From: Helicoverpa zea
Lineage: Eukaryota > Arthropoda > Insecta > Lepidoptera > Noctuidae
DNA: 64,000 nt
Assembly: GCF_022581195.2 (NCBI RefSeq)
Contig: NC_061463.1
Coordinates: forward strand, 248,001-312,000
Direction: 5' to 3'
Below the pieces are notes generated by a model. It ran no database searches, was not told the origin of the DNA, and saw only the letters and a program-made list of their open reading frames with translations. This document shows, one piece after another, positions 1 to 10,948 of the stretch. Position 1 is the stretch's first letter, and each line of letters opens with the position of its first letter. Position numbers and translations under genes: made by a program.

Positions 1-132
1 TCGGGCTGGACGCCGTGAAGAACCGCGAGGCGCTGACGGCGCTGCACCGCGCCGGCATCGCCTTCGCCGCGCTCGACGCGCCGCCCGCCGGCGGGCCCGC
101 GCCGCCCAACCTGCTGTTCCTCGAGGCGCTCG
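1..132 (+). CDS. SA: Cohesin subunit SA/STAG (stromalin), first visible exon
   Basis: Partial exon of the stromal antigen (SA/STAG, Scc3) subunit of the cohesin ring, a nuclear HEAT-repeat protein that binds Rad21 and DNA. Frame 3 reads G-L-D-A-V-K-N-R-E-A-L and continues to PPNLLFLEALG. Together with the next exon (EFSNKLLRQDKR) it matches my memory of the STAG region where PPNL-FLE-L-EFS-KLLRQDK precedes a W-PL--YR-SL motif. The exon leaves the window at the left and ends at base 132 before donor GTCAGT. Phase is 1 base over. It joins exons at 427-615, 5398-5458, 12091-12213, 13203-13253 and 17777-17804, and every junction preserves the frame. That is strong evidence for one gene. The product visible here is the C-terminal part only. 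Confidence 0.82.
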
Positions 133-426
133 GTCAGTTCACGATATATATTTATACATTTACAATCTATTATATAACAGATAAAAATATGTGGCACGAG
201 TCTAAAATAGATACGTTATAGACTTATCGACGTTGTTCACGTTGCTTCAATTTCGAAATGTTTTAAAGTGTATTTTGTGATCTATTTTTAATCAAATCAC
301 TCTATAGTCTATTCTCAATTTATCTAGTATACAATATGCATGGAATTACGAAAAAAAGTTAGTACATAAAATGTTGTCGTGTGTATATGCTGGAGGAGAG
401 TATACTGACGTAGACGCGTGTCGCAG

Positions 427-615
427 GCGAGTTCTCCAACAAGCTGCTGCGGCAGGACAAGCGCGCCGTGCTGCGCTTCGCCGACTCCCGCCTGCCGCCC
501 GGCGCCGCGTGGGGCGACGACTGGGCGCCGCTGCTCGCCTACCGCGGCTCTCTGCTGACGGACGCGCCCGACGACCGCCCGCCGCCCGCGCGCAAGCACT
601 ACGCGCGCAGACCGC
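427..615 (+). CDS. SA: SA/STAG exon with EFSNKLLRQDKR and YRGSL motifs
   Basis: Acceptor CGCAG ends at 426 and donor GTACGT starts at 616. The reading frame gives GEFSNKLLRQDKRAV, then WGDDWAPLLAYRGSLL, then an acidic and proline-rich tail. This resembles the conserved STAG motif of a tryptophan, PL, YRNSL and an acidic stretch. The last 125 bases of the exon, its donor and 28 intron bases are repeated in tandem downstream (491-1598). Seven equivalent donors therefore exist at 616, 769, 922, 1075, 1228, 1381 and 1534. The first donor gives the expected length; use of later donors would keep the frame because the unit is 51 codons. Confidence 0.8.
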
Positions 616-1598
616 GTACGTACTGCAACACTCTTACTGCGAGCCTGCCGCCCGGCGCCGCGTGGGGCGACGACTGGGCGCCGCTGCTCGCCTACCGCGG
701 CTCTCTGCTGACGGACGCGCCCGACGACCGCCCGCCGCCCGCGCGCAAGCACTACGCGCGCAGACCGCGTACGTACTGCAACACTCTTACTGCGAGCCTG
801 CCGCCCGGCGCCGCGTGGGGCGACGACTGGGCGCCGCTGCTCGCCTACCGCGGCTCTCTGCTGACGGACGCGCCCGACGACCGCCCGCCGCCCGCGCGCA
901 AGCACTACGCGCGCAGACCGCGTACGTACTGCAACACTCTTACTGCGAGCCTGCCGCCCGGCGCCGCGTGGGGCGACGACTGGGCGCCGCTGCTCGCCTA
1001 CCGCGGCTCTCTGCTGACGGACGCGCCCGACGACCGCCCGCCGCCCGCGCGCAAGCACTACGCGCGCAGACCGCGTACGTACTGCAACACTCTTACTGCG
1101 AGCCTGCCGCCCGGCGCCGCGTGGGGCGACGACTGGGCGCCGCTGCTCGCCTACCGCGGCTCTCTGCTGACGGACGCGCCCGACGACCGCCCGCCGCCCG
1201 CGCGCAAGCACTACGCGCGCAGACCGCGTACGTACTGCAACACTCTTACTGCGAGCCTGCCGCCCGGCGCCGCGTGGGGCGACGACTGGGCGCCGCTGCT
1301 CGCCTACCGCGGCTCTCTGCTGACGGACGCGCCCGACGACCGCCCGCCGCCCGCGCGCAAGCACTACGCGCGCAGACCGCGTACGTACTGCAACACTCTT
1401 ACTGCGAGCCTGCCGCCCGGCGCCGCGTGGGGCGACGACTGGGCGCCGCTGCTCGCCTACCGCGGCTCTCTGCTGACGGACGCGCCCGACGACCGCCCGC
1501 CGCCCGCGCGCAAGCACTACGCGCGCAGACCGCGTACGTACTGCAACACTCTTACTGCGAGCCTGCCGCCCGGCGCCGCCCGGCGCCGCGTGGGGCAC
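491..1598 (+). repeat. 153-bp tandem array, 7 copies plus a partial eighth, over a coding exon end
   Basis: Unit starts (CCTGCCGCCC) fall at 491, 644, 797, 950, 1103, 1256, 1409 and 1562, an exact 153-bp spacing. The copies look identical. Each holds 125 bp of SA exon, the donor GTACGT and the start of the intron. 153 is a multiple of three and no frame within the unit has a stop, so long open frames appear on both strands (for example 324-1607 minus and 371-1630 plus). Those are shadows. The frame that matters is the SA frame, which stays open from 429 to a stop at 1695-1697. An assembly expansion is possible, given the perfect identity. Confidence 0.93.
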
Positions 1599-2051
1599 GA
1601 GCCACACCGAAAGGCAAACCAGGACTTTAGTAATAAGACTTCGCTGCCCATCTTTTCCCAGGCTGCATTATCTGCCTTCTGTTCTCAAACATGCTAAATG
1701 TTCCCTCTAAGAAGATAACCTCAAATTATACGCTAGTGTGAGCTTTATATATCGGTTACATGCGGCACCCGATAGACTTCAAATATAAAATAAATGACAC
1801 TTATAATAATATCGACCACCGTGAAACTTGGGTGTCGAATTTAATCGGAAGCTAACATTCCATAAGCATATTTCTACCGTTGCTAAAGACTCGTTCAGGC
1901 GACTGGAGTTCGTTCTAAGAAACGTACGAGATTTAAAAAACGCACATGTCGTGCGGCTCTTATACACGTATAGCTTGTCAGAAGCAAATTAGAGGCGAGC
2001 TCTTGTGTTTGGAACCCATATGAGGCCAAATATGCACTTTTCATCATCATC

Positions 2052-3605
2052 TCAGCCATAGGACGTCCACTGCTGAACATAGGCCTCCCCCTTTGATCTC
2101 CACAGATACCTGTTGGAAGCGACCTGCATCCAGCGTCTTCCGGCGACCTTTATAAGGTCGTCTGTCCACCTCGTTGGTGGACGTCCTACGCTGCGCTTGC
2201 TAGTCCGTGGTCTCCACTCCAGCACTTTTCGGCCCCATCTGCCATCTGCTCTGCGAGCAATATGGCCTGCCCATTGCCACTTCAACTTGCTAATCCGGTG
2301 GGCTATATCGGTCACTTTGGTTCGTCTACGGATCTCCTCGTTTCGGATTCGATCACGTAGAGAAACACCGAGCATAGCCCTCTCCATAGCTCGTTGAGCG
2401 ACTTTGAGCTTTGAGATGAGGCCGATAGTGAGAGACCACGTTTCGGTGCCGTAAGTCATCACTGGTAACACACATTGGTTGAAGACTTTCGTCTTGAGGC
2501 ACTGAGGTATGTCGGACGAAAAGACATTTCGTAGTTTCCCGAACGCTGCCCAGCCGAGTTGGATTCGGCGGTTGACCTCTTTCTCGAAGTTGGACCTACC
2601 TAATTGGACTACTTGTCCTAGGTAGATATATGAGTCAACAACTTCGAGTACCGAGCTTCCAACAGAGACTGGGGTGGGCTGAACATGGACATTTGACATA
2701 ATTTTCGTCTTGTCCATGTTCATTTTCAGGCCCACCCGTTGTGAAACTCGGTCGAGGCCCTCGAGCATCATACTGAGTTCCTCCATCGACTTTGCCATGA
2801 CTACGATGTCGTCGGCAAACCGAAGGTGAGTGATGTATTCGCCGTTGATGTTGATGCCAAGTCCTTGCCATTCCAGGAGCTTGAAGGCGTCTTCCATTGC
2901 GGCAGTAAACAGTTTCGGGGAGATTACGTCCCCCTGTCTTACGCCTCTTCTCAATGGAATCGGCTTCGTGCTATGCTCCTGTACTCGGACCGACATGGTG
3001 GCGTTATTATACAAACACTTCAACACCTCGATGTACCGATAGTCAATATGGCATCGTTGGAGTGACTCAAGTACCGCCCATGTTTCCACCGAATCAAAGG
3101 CTTTCTCATAGTCCACAAACGCTAAGCATAATGGCAAGTTATACTCCTCGGTCTTCTGTATAACTTGCCGCAGCGTATGGATGTGGTCTATGGTACTAAA
3201 GCCTCTTCGGAAACCGGCTTGTTCGGGAGGCTGGAAGTCATCAAGCCTGTGCTCGAGACGGTTCGTGATAACCCTTGAAAACAGCTTATAAACATGGCTT
3301 AGAAGTGTGATGGGTCTGTAGTTCTTCAATAGGCTGTTGTCACCTTTTTTGAAGAACAACACCACCACACCCCTGCTCCATGCTTCAGGCGTTTTGCCCT
3401 CGGACAGGACGCAGTTAAAGAGCTTCTGGAGGACTTTAAGTGCCGGTGTTCCACCCGCTCTCAGAAGCTCTGAAGTGATTCCGTCCTCACCCGGCGCCTT
3501 GTTGTTCTTAAGCTGCTTCAGGGCCATCCTAATCTCGTACAGACTGATGTCCGGGATATCTTCGGTATAATGTCGGGACAGCTTGGCTCTTGGATCTCCT
3601 GCCAA
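2052..3605 (-). CDS. LINE reverse transcriptase ORF
   Basis: The 517-residue open frame begins in the linker before the RT domain and runs through the fingers, palm and C-terminal region. Visible RT landmarks are NNKAPGEDGITSELL (fingers), FVDYEKAFDSV (motif A), GVRQGDVISPKLF (motif B), RFADDIVVMA (catalytic FADD, motif C) and YIYLGQVV (motif E-like). A basic C-terminal region with RRRTKVTDIAHRISKLKWQWAGHIAR follows, typical of endonuclease-RT LINE proteins. The ATG at 3605 is not the true start: a frameshift separates this frame from the endonuclease frame. The RT motifs are intact, but the element as a whole cannot encode the full protein. Confidence 0.88.
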   Translation of the reverse strand: MAGDPRAKLSRHYTEDIPDISLYEIRMALKQLKNNKAPGEDGITSELLRAGGTPALKVLQKLFNCVLSEGKTPEAWSRGVVVLFFKKGDNSLLKNYRPITLLSHVYKLFSRVITNRLEHRLDDFQPPEQAGFRRGFSTIDHIHTLRQVIQKTEEYNLPLCLAFVDYEKAFDSVETWAVLESLQRCHIDYRYIEVLKCLYNNATMSVRVQEHSTKPIPLRRGVRQGDVISPKLFTAAMEDAFKLLEWQGLGININGEYITHLRFADDIVVMAKSMEELSMMLEGLDRVSQRVGLKMNMDKTKIMSNVHVQPTPVSVGSSVLEVVDSYIYLGQVVQLGRSNFEKEVNRRIQLGWAAFGKLRNVFSSDIPQCLKTKVFNQCVLPVMTYGTETWSLTIGLISKLKVAQRAMERAMLGVSLRDRIRNEEIRRRTKVTDIAHRISKLKWQWAGHIARRADGRWGRKVLEWRPRTSKRSVGRPPTRWTDDLIKVAGRRWMQVASNRYLWRSKGEAYVQQWTSYG

Positions 3606-3609
3606 GCTG

Positions 3610-4344
3610 TCAACGGACTTTGCGACCGAAGTGTATAACTGTCCATAGAACCTCTCGATCTCGCCTAAAAACCTCTGCCTTGGTCGACGCTATGCTGCCA
3701 TCCTCCCGTTTCAGCTTAGTCATCTGGCTTTGCCCAATAGACTTGTCCTTTGCGAACACTTTGGAGCCTTGGTTTCGCTGTATGGTCTCTTTAACACGAT
3801 TCGTATTAAAGAGACGCAGATCGTGTCGCAAGGATTTGGATATTCGTCTATTGAGCTGCCTATATGACTTCGCATCATGGGAAGACTGCAACTGTAGCAA
3901 GCGTCGTTCAGCCATGAGGTTTAAGGTTTGCTCGGTTAGTTTTTGAGGCCTATTTTTACGGCAGGGTCTAAAAAACTTAGACCCTACCGTGCGGACAGTT
4001 TCCACTAGTCCGTCGTTGATCTCGTCCACTGACACTAAGTTCTCAAGGCAAGCAAAGCGATTAGAGAGCTCGAGTTGAAAGCTTTCCGGGTTTTGAATAT
4101 GGGACCGAGTAGGTCGGAGCGTAGACTTCATCAGACTGGACCTTTCAAGTTTAACATTGATATTCAGTGAGGCTCTTACGATTCGGTGATCGCTTCCGGT
4201 TTTTACCCTGTTGATCACAGAGACATCACTGAATATCCGTCTCTTGTCGGTCATGAAGAAGTCTATCTCGTTTCTCGTGAAACCATCGGGACTCAACCAG
4301 GTCCATTTCCTGTGAGGCGGCTTCTGGAAGAAAGAGTTCATCAT
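3610..4344 (-). pseudogene. APE-type endonuclease C-terminus and linker of the same LINE, broken by a frameshift
   Basis: The 244-residue frame starts inside the endonuclease domain. Visible motifs include TRNEIDFFMTDKRR and GSDHRIVRASL, the SDH signature of AP-endonuclease-like LINE nucleases. The catalytic N-terminal half is missing. After about residue 225 the correct reading continues in the neighbouring frame: a T-run near 3660-3668 appears to have gained or lost a base, so this ORF ends at 3610 while the sensible reading goes on into the RT frame. The element is thus 5'-truncated and frameshifted. Confidence 0.8.
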
Positions 4345-4560
4345 GAAGAGTTCCTCGTTCGTTTTACTTGAGAAGGTCCAAAAGGCATTTTTGCGGTTCC
4401 TTTATTCGGTTTTAGCCATATTTATATCCAATCAAATTTCTTGTTGGACATCTAGGATTTAATATGTTGCAAACTAGAAGAGCCTGTGACCTGAGGATCA
4501 TGCTTAAAATATGTAAAGGGATAACAGATGCCCCTGATCTGCATTTACGTCCCTAATAAG

Positions 4561-4776
4561 GACAGTTGGCAAAACGGATAGGTATGCAGGCCACACAAAA
4601 AGAGCGCATCTAGCTTCGCGAAAGGGGAGGGTCACACAGTCGTTGACCGTTGAATGTGTTTGTGAAGCGGCACTGATGTTATGAATAGGCGAAGTAAAAC
4701 ACGTTTTGCTTTACGCACACTATAACACTGTATGTTTGTGTGTGTGGCCTGCATACCTATCCGTTTTGCCGACTGT
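4561..4776. repeat. Small MITE-like inverted repeat (216 bp)
   Basis: The left arm 4561-4597 and right arm 4740-4776 are near-perfect reverse complements. Their shared core is AAAACGGATAGGTATGCAGG followed by CCACACA. The ~140-bp interior has no ORF. It lies just upstream (plus-strand sense) of the RTE copy in the same SA intron. No target duplication was certain, so the superfamily is not assigned. Confidence 0.75.
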
Positions 4777-5052
4777 ACCTCCGAGGTCGGAAACACCGTC
4801 TACTTGCCGCACAGTGGCCCGCGGCTCAGCACCAATTCCCCGTGTTCTGGCTGTGCTCAACGACCTCATGGGAGCTGAACTGAACTGTCATTTATTTGCT
4901 GATGAGTATAAAATAATAATGTGTTTATGTTTCAGCCTCTAGCGAACAAATACTTTAATATGTATCGTCTAATTTAAATTGTATATTTACCTTTTGTTTT
5001 GTTTATTAATATTTTATTAAGTTTTACGTGTTTTCTTTTATATCTGTTACTG

Positions 5053-5330
5053 TTACAGCCTTTTTATCATCCCACTGCTAGGCACAAGCCTCCTCTCACA
5101 CGTAGAAGGATTGAGCATTACTCATGTTTTTTTTTAATATTTCTTTTCCATTTCTATGTTATGTGTGTGTTTGTAAACCGTTTACACATAATAAATAAAT
5201 ACAGTCTAAAGAGTCAAGTTAGACTGTTTGACAAATGCTTTTGCACTGTAATATGTCCTGCGCAGTTGGCTAATCTCCTTACATGAGAACAGCCGTCGTA
5301 GCCGATGAAGTCGGCTGGGAAGACATCACA
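5053..5330. repeat. Interspersed repeat fragments (lepidopteran type)
   Basis: Two stretches look like common moth repeat fragments. One at about 5060-5110 contains CCCACTGCTAGGCACAAGCC, and one at about 5250-5330 contains TATGTCCTGCGCAG. The latter motif recurs at about 21090-21107 in this window, followed both times by TTGGCT or CTGGCT. No ORF or boundary is visible. The call rests on the internal recurrence and a remembered resemblance. Confidence 0.4.
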
Positions 5331-5397
5331 TATGAACATACAATGTAGCTGTCAATATATGGGCGCATAGTATAATGTAGTGATTTTGTGATTGCAG

Positions 5398-5458
5398 GCG
5401 GTCAGAACGACGAGGAGGACGGCGACGACAACGCGGAGTCTGACGCCGAGCAGGCCGG
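5398..5458 (+). CDS. SA: SA/STAG acidic exon
   Basis: Acceptor TTGCAG ends at 5397 and donor GTGAGC starts at 5459. Length is 61 bp. Two bases complete the codon split at 615, giving R, then GQNDEEDGDDNAESDAEQA. The highly acidic character fits the poorly conserved acidic tail of STAG proteins after the YR-SL motif. Both splice sites and the phase (ending 2 bases over) fit the flanking exons. Confidence 0.75.
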
Positions 5459-6120
5459 GTGAGCCGCACTACTCTATCTGTTCAGCAGCACCGCCACACT
5501 ATCGCGAATGAGTTTATCAGGCTATATAGTTACACGACTTTTTTCTTGACAAGTCTGAGATCAATCAAAAGACCGCGCTATAAACATTTTCGTTTCTATT
5601 TTTTATGACACGACCAAACATTTTATTTTCGACTTGTCAAGTTGCGTCTGACGTACTATAACTATCAATATTTATATATTTATTTTAACATACAGTAGAA
5701 TCCGTTTATTATGACTTCGCTTATATTGACCAACCGCTTATTGTAACGTAATTGCACTTGAAGTTTGGTTTTCACATAAAATTCTCTAAAAAAGTCGGAT
5801 ATAATGACTTCGCCTACAGTGACATGTCGTTTATTGTGACGCATTTTTAATAAAATTCGTCACAATAACCGACTAACCTTCAACAATAATCGGGAGAGTA
5901 ATGTGATATCTGACGACATGTTCTAATTCAAAGAAAAATGTACAAACATGTCTACTTATTGCATATTATTTCTATATGAGTTGATAAATATCAAACTGCC
6001 ATAAGTCCACCTACAACAAAATTTGACTTTTTGATTTAGTTCTATTCACCTTTTAAATTCAAGTTAGATAGCTCACTTCAAAACTCAGAAGTCACAGGCA
6101 TTGCCTTGAATAAAACGGTT

Positions 6121-6714
6121 AAAGGACATTGGGCAGATTGGTATACCCCACCAATAGCGATGTCATACATATCATTGGATAGGCCTTTTGATGTAGAACA
6201 ATATTTACTATGACAGCTCTGCTGAAATGTTTGTCCGTTCTTTTTTTTATTTTATCTATATCTCAGAACGGACAAACAATAGAACAAAGCTGTCATAGTA
6301 AATGTTGTTCCAGTTAAAAATACCTATCCATCGATATGCATGACTTTGTTATTGGTGGGGTTTATCATTATGCTCAATCAATATCCAGTTGGTACAGTAT
6401 AAGGTTGAAATGCTAAATAATAGTAACAATTATGGACCCTAACGGGCACAGCGGCACAGCGGGTAGGACTCAGGAGACTTACACTTAGTGGAACTTAGTT
6501 TTTCCTCTAAAAACTTGAGATATCAATCGATTATTAAGTTAACTTTAGTTTAACTTTTGCACAGTTTTTGATCTATATCTCAGAACGGACAAACATTTCA
6601 GCAAAGCTGTCATAGTAAATGTTGTTCTACATAAAAAGGCCTATCCAATGATATGTATGACATCGCTATTGGTGGGGTATACCAGGTCCCATATATTTGT
6701 GCCCATTGTCCTTT
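6121..6714. repeat. Fold-back MITE with ~120-bp arms and a third internal arm copy
   Basis: The left arm 6121-6240 starts AAAGGACATTGGGC and carries TATACCCCACCAATAGCGATG. The right arm 6580-6714 is its reverse complement and ends GCCCATTGTCCTTT. A third copy of the arm interior lies at about 6255-6362 in the right-arm orientation, so the left half alone forms a second hairpin. Total length is 594 bp with no ORF. It is nested in the pogo-like element. Confidence 0.8.
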
Positions 6715-8632
6715 GTCAGTTTTTTTTCAAATTCTAGTAAGTCCACAAAGACATTATTTCAAATTCTCACATGTCCATTGCGACCAATCACAAAACGTCA
6801 AATTTGTCAATATGGCGTCAGTCTTGCCGAAAGTTTTGTGATTGTAGTTGCGCTCCTCGTGTTTTTTTAGAAAATGGAAGGAAATTTAAATCAAATTGAT
6901 ATTGTTGAGCCAGATAAAGCACGTAAAAGAAACAGATTGAAGAGTATAGCGAAGAAAGCAAGCAAAACGAAGTTAAAGTAACTAAAATTCTTTTGTTTAT
7001 AAGTAATTATATAGTAATACCGAAGAATACATGATGGATGAGGTGTTAGATTTTGTGTAATTTGTGTATGACTTATTTTGTAATAATTATGTATCTATGG
7101 AATACATATTTTTTCTATTTGATGTTTATTTTGATTTATTTTATGAACATTGAAATATCCATGTAGTAGGTACCCCTACAATGCTAAATTAAATAAGCTA
7201 ACTATACTACTTTGAGTTCGGCCCATATTCTACAACAGAGGTTAGTATTTTTCAAACCACTATAAGCACAGATTATATAATAGTTACTACGTAACAGATA
7301 AATCACTCCATACAAAAAAGTCCATACCTACTGTTATAAGCACCTACAAGTTCCCCAACTACCTACAAATTCCTATCTGCGTTATAAAATGAACGCTCTT
7401 AAAAGCTCGAGCGCTTGATTGTTATTCCAATGCGATAGCGCACAGTTCAGTGAACGCAACCGTGCCGTGGCCGTGCTTAGGGTTGCTTCTTACAATTTAT
7501 TAATATTTAAGTAGGAAAACAAAGTTACGCTTATTTTAAGAGAGCCATTTTTAAAACTGAGTTTTTAAATAAAAAGTAATATCAAGAATATTTTTCTTTA
7601 GTTAACTATTGTATTGCCTACTAAAATGGAGTATGGGTATATATTACTAACTAAATATTACCTAATACGTAAGCATAGGTAAGTACTTAAGTAAAGCTTT
7701 CGTCAAAATCAAAGTCGGTTTCCAACTATTTTTCGAGCACAAGTGCCCCCATACCCCATATGGTACAACTCCGTCGAGTGTGTTGATACATACCTAAAAT
7801 TGGTTTCTGCGTAGCGACACGCGTAATGTTCCGAGTTGTCATTAAGTTGGAACTATACCTACTTACACTCGAGATGTGTTTTGAGCTACAAAACTCACAG
7901 GTATCTAAAGTAAAATAAGTACCTAATGATCTCTGTTGTTAAAATCATAAAGTAGAAATGTATTAATTTATAAAAAAAAATAGAATTACTAGATAAGTTC
8001 ATACATATAAAATGTTTCTAAATCTTACAATAGTAGCATATAAACCAACACAACTCAAAATAATCCATCAGTTTGTGAGGTAGCTTAAAAAACCTAATAA
8101 AAACCAACAGCATAACATGCCATGAAATAAAAATAATAATATTAGAGCGCGCGCGGCGCGTGTGACTGTTGAAAGCCCTGAGCCGCGTGGGGCTACCGGT
8201 AACCCAGCGAGCGGTAGGCATTTATCGCGCGCAAGTACGTCGAGTGACAGAGGCCTGCTATAAGTCCATATTAGTCATATCAATATTTATCAATTATCAT
8301 CAATATCAACAATCAATATATCATAAGTCCAGTATGGGCATATCAATCGGCAATAAGTCCAAACTATTTTTATCTGTTTCATAGTATCTATGAATGTTAT
8401 TGCTAAATTGGATCATTAAAATCCTTAGACACAGTCCATAGAACACATTTTATAACACTGTTATTACAATTTTCCATAACACTAATGTGAAACTAAAAAC
8501 GTTATATAGTTTCCCAAATTTTGCATGAAGTTGACTTATGGCAGTTTGAAATTTATCAACTCATATTATCTTTCTTATTGTTTTTGTCTAGTTCAATAAA
8601 TATGTACATACTGACAACATGAGGAAATATTT

Positions 8633-9625
8633 TTTTCATCCCACCATCTCGGAAAGAGTAGTTTTACCCTTTGATATCTGAGCGCAAAAGCCGTTTTTAT
8701 CCTCTAGAGCGGCAAAGTGATTTGAATTTAGAACATCGTGTGCAATACTCCATTTGTGACAATCGTGATATAGTAAGTTCAACTCAGTCTTGCGCGCGGC
8801 CTTATGTGTGGGTAACCCTTGTACATATACAGTGACTTTGTGTGCGTGACAAGAGGTACAGTCGGATACAAATACAGTTATTTAGGGGTACGTTACGGCG
8901 GTTTAAAGAAAAACAGTTATTACGTAATTTAATGTTTATTTATTTATACCTAATGATTCTGAATCGCTACTTGAAAAATCATACCTATGATGTATTTTGC
9001 ATTTTTAGTCCACACTTTTATTTATTGTCCTCGTACCCCGAGCTAGAAAATATGTAAGGAGTATTTAATTCATCTTAGATATTTCACCTCATTTATTTCT
9101 TAGATACTGTCAATGTCAATTTGAAAAAAACGTATGAGAAAATAATGAAAAACTGTAAAATGTAATAATAAAAAGCTTTGAATGTTGTTTCATTTTTTGA
9201 AACGTTACCTGATTCCTTAAACATTTTCTCCGTGAAGAACTAGACATTTTTGTAAACGACTGTACCCAAAACAAAAAGCGATAAGAACACGTCATGCTCG
9301 GACGACGTCACTGTCACACGAACGAAAGTTGTATATTTACAAGCCGACGCATACATAGGGCCGCGCGCAAATCTGAGTTGAACTATCTATAAGACTTTTC
9401 AAACAAATACATATTAAACAAAATAAAATACTGCTTAAAATAATTATTCAATTAATTAAGTAATTTTTATTATTGTTTTAACATAGATTTTTATCCTCGT
9501 TTCATTTTTAAACTGAGTTTTCAAATAAATGAACTTTAATAGGTACTATTTTTTAATTTGATACTCATATGTGCGCGCCATTTTGTTTTTTGCATTTAGA
9601 AATTTCCTCGATGAGGTGGGATGAA
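8633..9625. repeat. Possible inverted-repeat element with short diverged ends
   Basis: TTTTCATCCCACC at about 8634-8646 faces GGTGGGATGAAAA at about 9613-9627, with further partial matches inward. Within 9680-9755 a separate hairpin pairs GAGGATTCTAA and ATTGAAACACTCG with their complements around GCTACGC. No coding capacity is seen. Confidence 0.4.
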
Positions 9626-10948
9626 AAGTTACGTGTTGAACTCGAGTGCAAAGATTTTTCACCTTGTGCTCTTTTGATTCCCTCGCTATCGCTGAGGATT
9701 CTAATTATTGAAACACTCGCTACGCTCGTGTTTCAATTTTAGAATCCTTCGCTTGCTCGGTCATCAAAATTGAGCCCGCGGTTAAAAAGCAACTTTGCAC
9801 TCTTGTATAACAAATAACTATTATTTTCTATGAAATGCTTTGTATGACGTCCGTTTAATATGACGTTTTTGTAAAGTCCCTTCGATGTCATTATAAACGG
9901 ATTCAACTGTATCTGTTGATTCAAATATTGAACACTATGAAATCAAATATGAATTATTTTATTTTATAACGCTATAGTATTATATAAACCTTTGTATTAT
10001 GAACATTGATAGCATATTCGGGGGCTTGTGTTTGACATTTTAAATAAATGACATAGAGGCACGCCTTTCAGATTATATGTATATTAAAAAAAAAATGAAA
10101 TTCGAAGTCATATTACAACAACAGCAAACTAAGATAAAGTACTTTACACTCAAAACTTTTTAAAGTAGCATCTGAATATGCTATCAAACAAAATAAACAA
10201 CCCTACTACCCGTACAGATTGAGCTTCTATGAATGCTTAAACATTTATCTGGTACTTGAAGTTGATTTGTTAATGAATTATGTATTATAAATATTTGATT
10301 ATTGTATGAAAGGTATTGTAAGACGTTGTCACTGTTGTTATGAAGTTGGGCCTTATAGTTGTAGGATGTGAGTATCCGCGAGGACGAGGTGGCTATGTAG
10401 CGTATGTACGCGTAGATCGTAACTATGTAGTTAGACAGCGCAGTCTGCACCTCGCTAAGTATTTAAGTCACAAACGATCCTTACTGCCGAATCCAGTCGG
10501 TAGGAAGGATCGTGTGTGGCCGGCATTGCCCTACAGTCGACTGTGCAACAGACTGACTTGTATGTGTAACAATATATCGTTAGGAATCTTAAACAGAGCT
10601 GAGTGTGTACACTGCGTAATAATGTAATGTTAGACTATGTTAGTACAATATTGTAGTTAGTATAAGATATATTTTTATAATAAATGATGTTTATAATATA
10701 TCGATATGTTTTATTACACTAATACACATTTACCACACATTACCTAATGATCGCCATGTATAAAAATACAAGTATCTGTGGGCAGTTGAACACCGGCCTG
10801 AGCTGAGTGGTCACAGCGCATACCGCGCAGCTGTTGTACTGGACGCGGGTGTACATATGTGCCTCGTGTTTGCGTAACTTTGCTATTCCGCAGCCACTTG
10901 CAGCAAGTATTCGCAACAGTATTTCATAAAGTTACGTAGCACGAACTG

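Larger units (their letters stand above)
2041..4380 (-). mobile_element. RTE-like LINE, 5'-truncated and frameshifted, minus strand, in SA intron
   Basis: A non-LTR retrotransposon read on the minus strand. It contains the C-terminal part of an APE-type endonuclease (3610-4344) followed by a reverse transcriptase (2052-3605). The 3' end is a short GATGATGATGA microsatellite (2041-2051 on the plus strand reads TCATCATCATC). That tail is a hallmark of the RTE clade rather than poly(A). The 5' end is lost near 4380. A second short copy of the same 3' end lies at 63426-63524. The insertion is antisense to the SA gene, within its second visible intron. RTE assignment rests on the tail and overall protein look; a related clade is possible. 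Confidence 0.8.
5693..9909. mobile_element. pogo/Tigger-like DNA transposon shell with 28-bp TIRs and TA target, stuffed with nested repeats
   Basis: The left end at 5693 reads CAGTAGAATCCGTTTATTAT. The right end is its reverse complement with changes (CAGTTGAATCCGTTTATAAT, ending at 9909). Identity continues to about 28 bp. Both ends abut TA (5691-5692 and 9910-9911), as expected for Tc1/mariner/pogo elements. No transposase ORF survives over 4.2 kb. Inside lie at least three further inverted repeats: 5960-6030 with 8525-8595 (sharing GAGTTGATAAA and CAAACTGCCATAAGTC), 6121-6714, and about 8633-9625. Alternatively the two ends could be two solo MITE ends of one family that happen to face each other. 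Confidence 0.65.

Noticed and set aside
324..1630. Open frames of more than 400 codons on both strands over the 153-bp array
   Set aside because: A 153-bp period without stops opens all frames automatically. Only the frame continuing the SA exon has outside support.
2041..4400. Target duplication for the RTE at 2041-4380
   Set aside because: CCAAATATGCACTTTT on the left and CCAAAAGGCATTTTT on the right look alike but differ at several sites, so I did not count it.
10184..10627. Overlapping 88- and 95-codon frames on opposite strands
   Set aside because: No domain, signal peptide or splice site; both lie in an SA intron.
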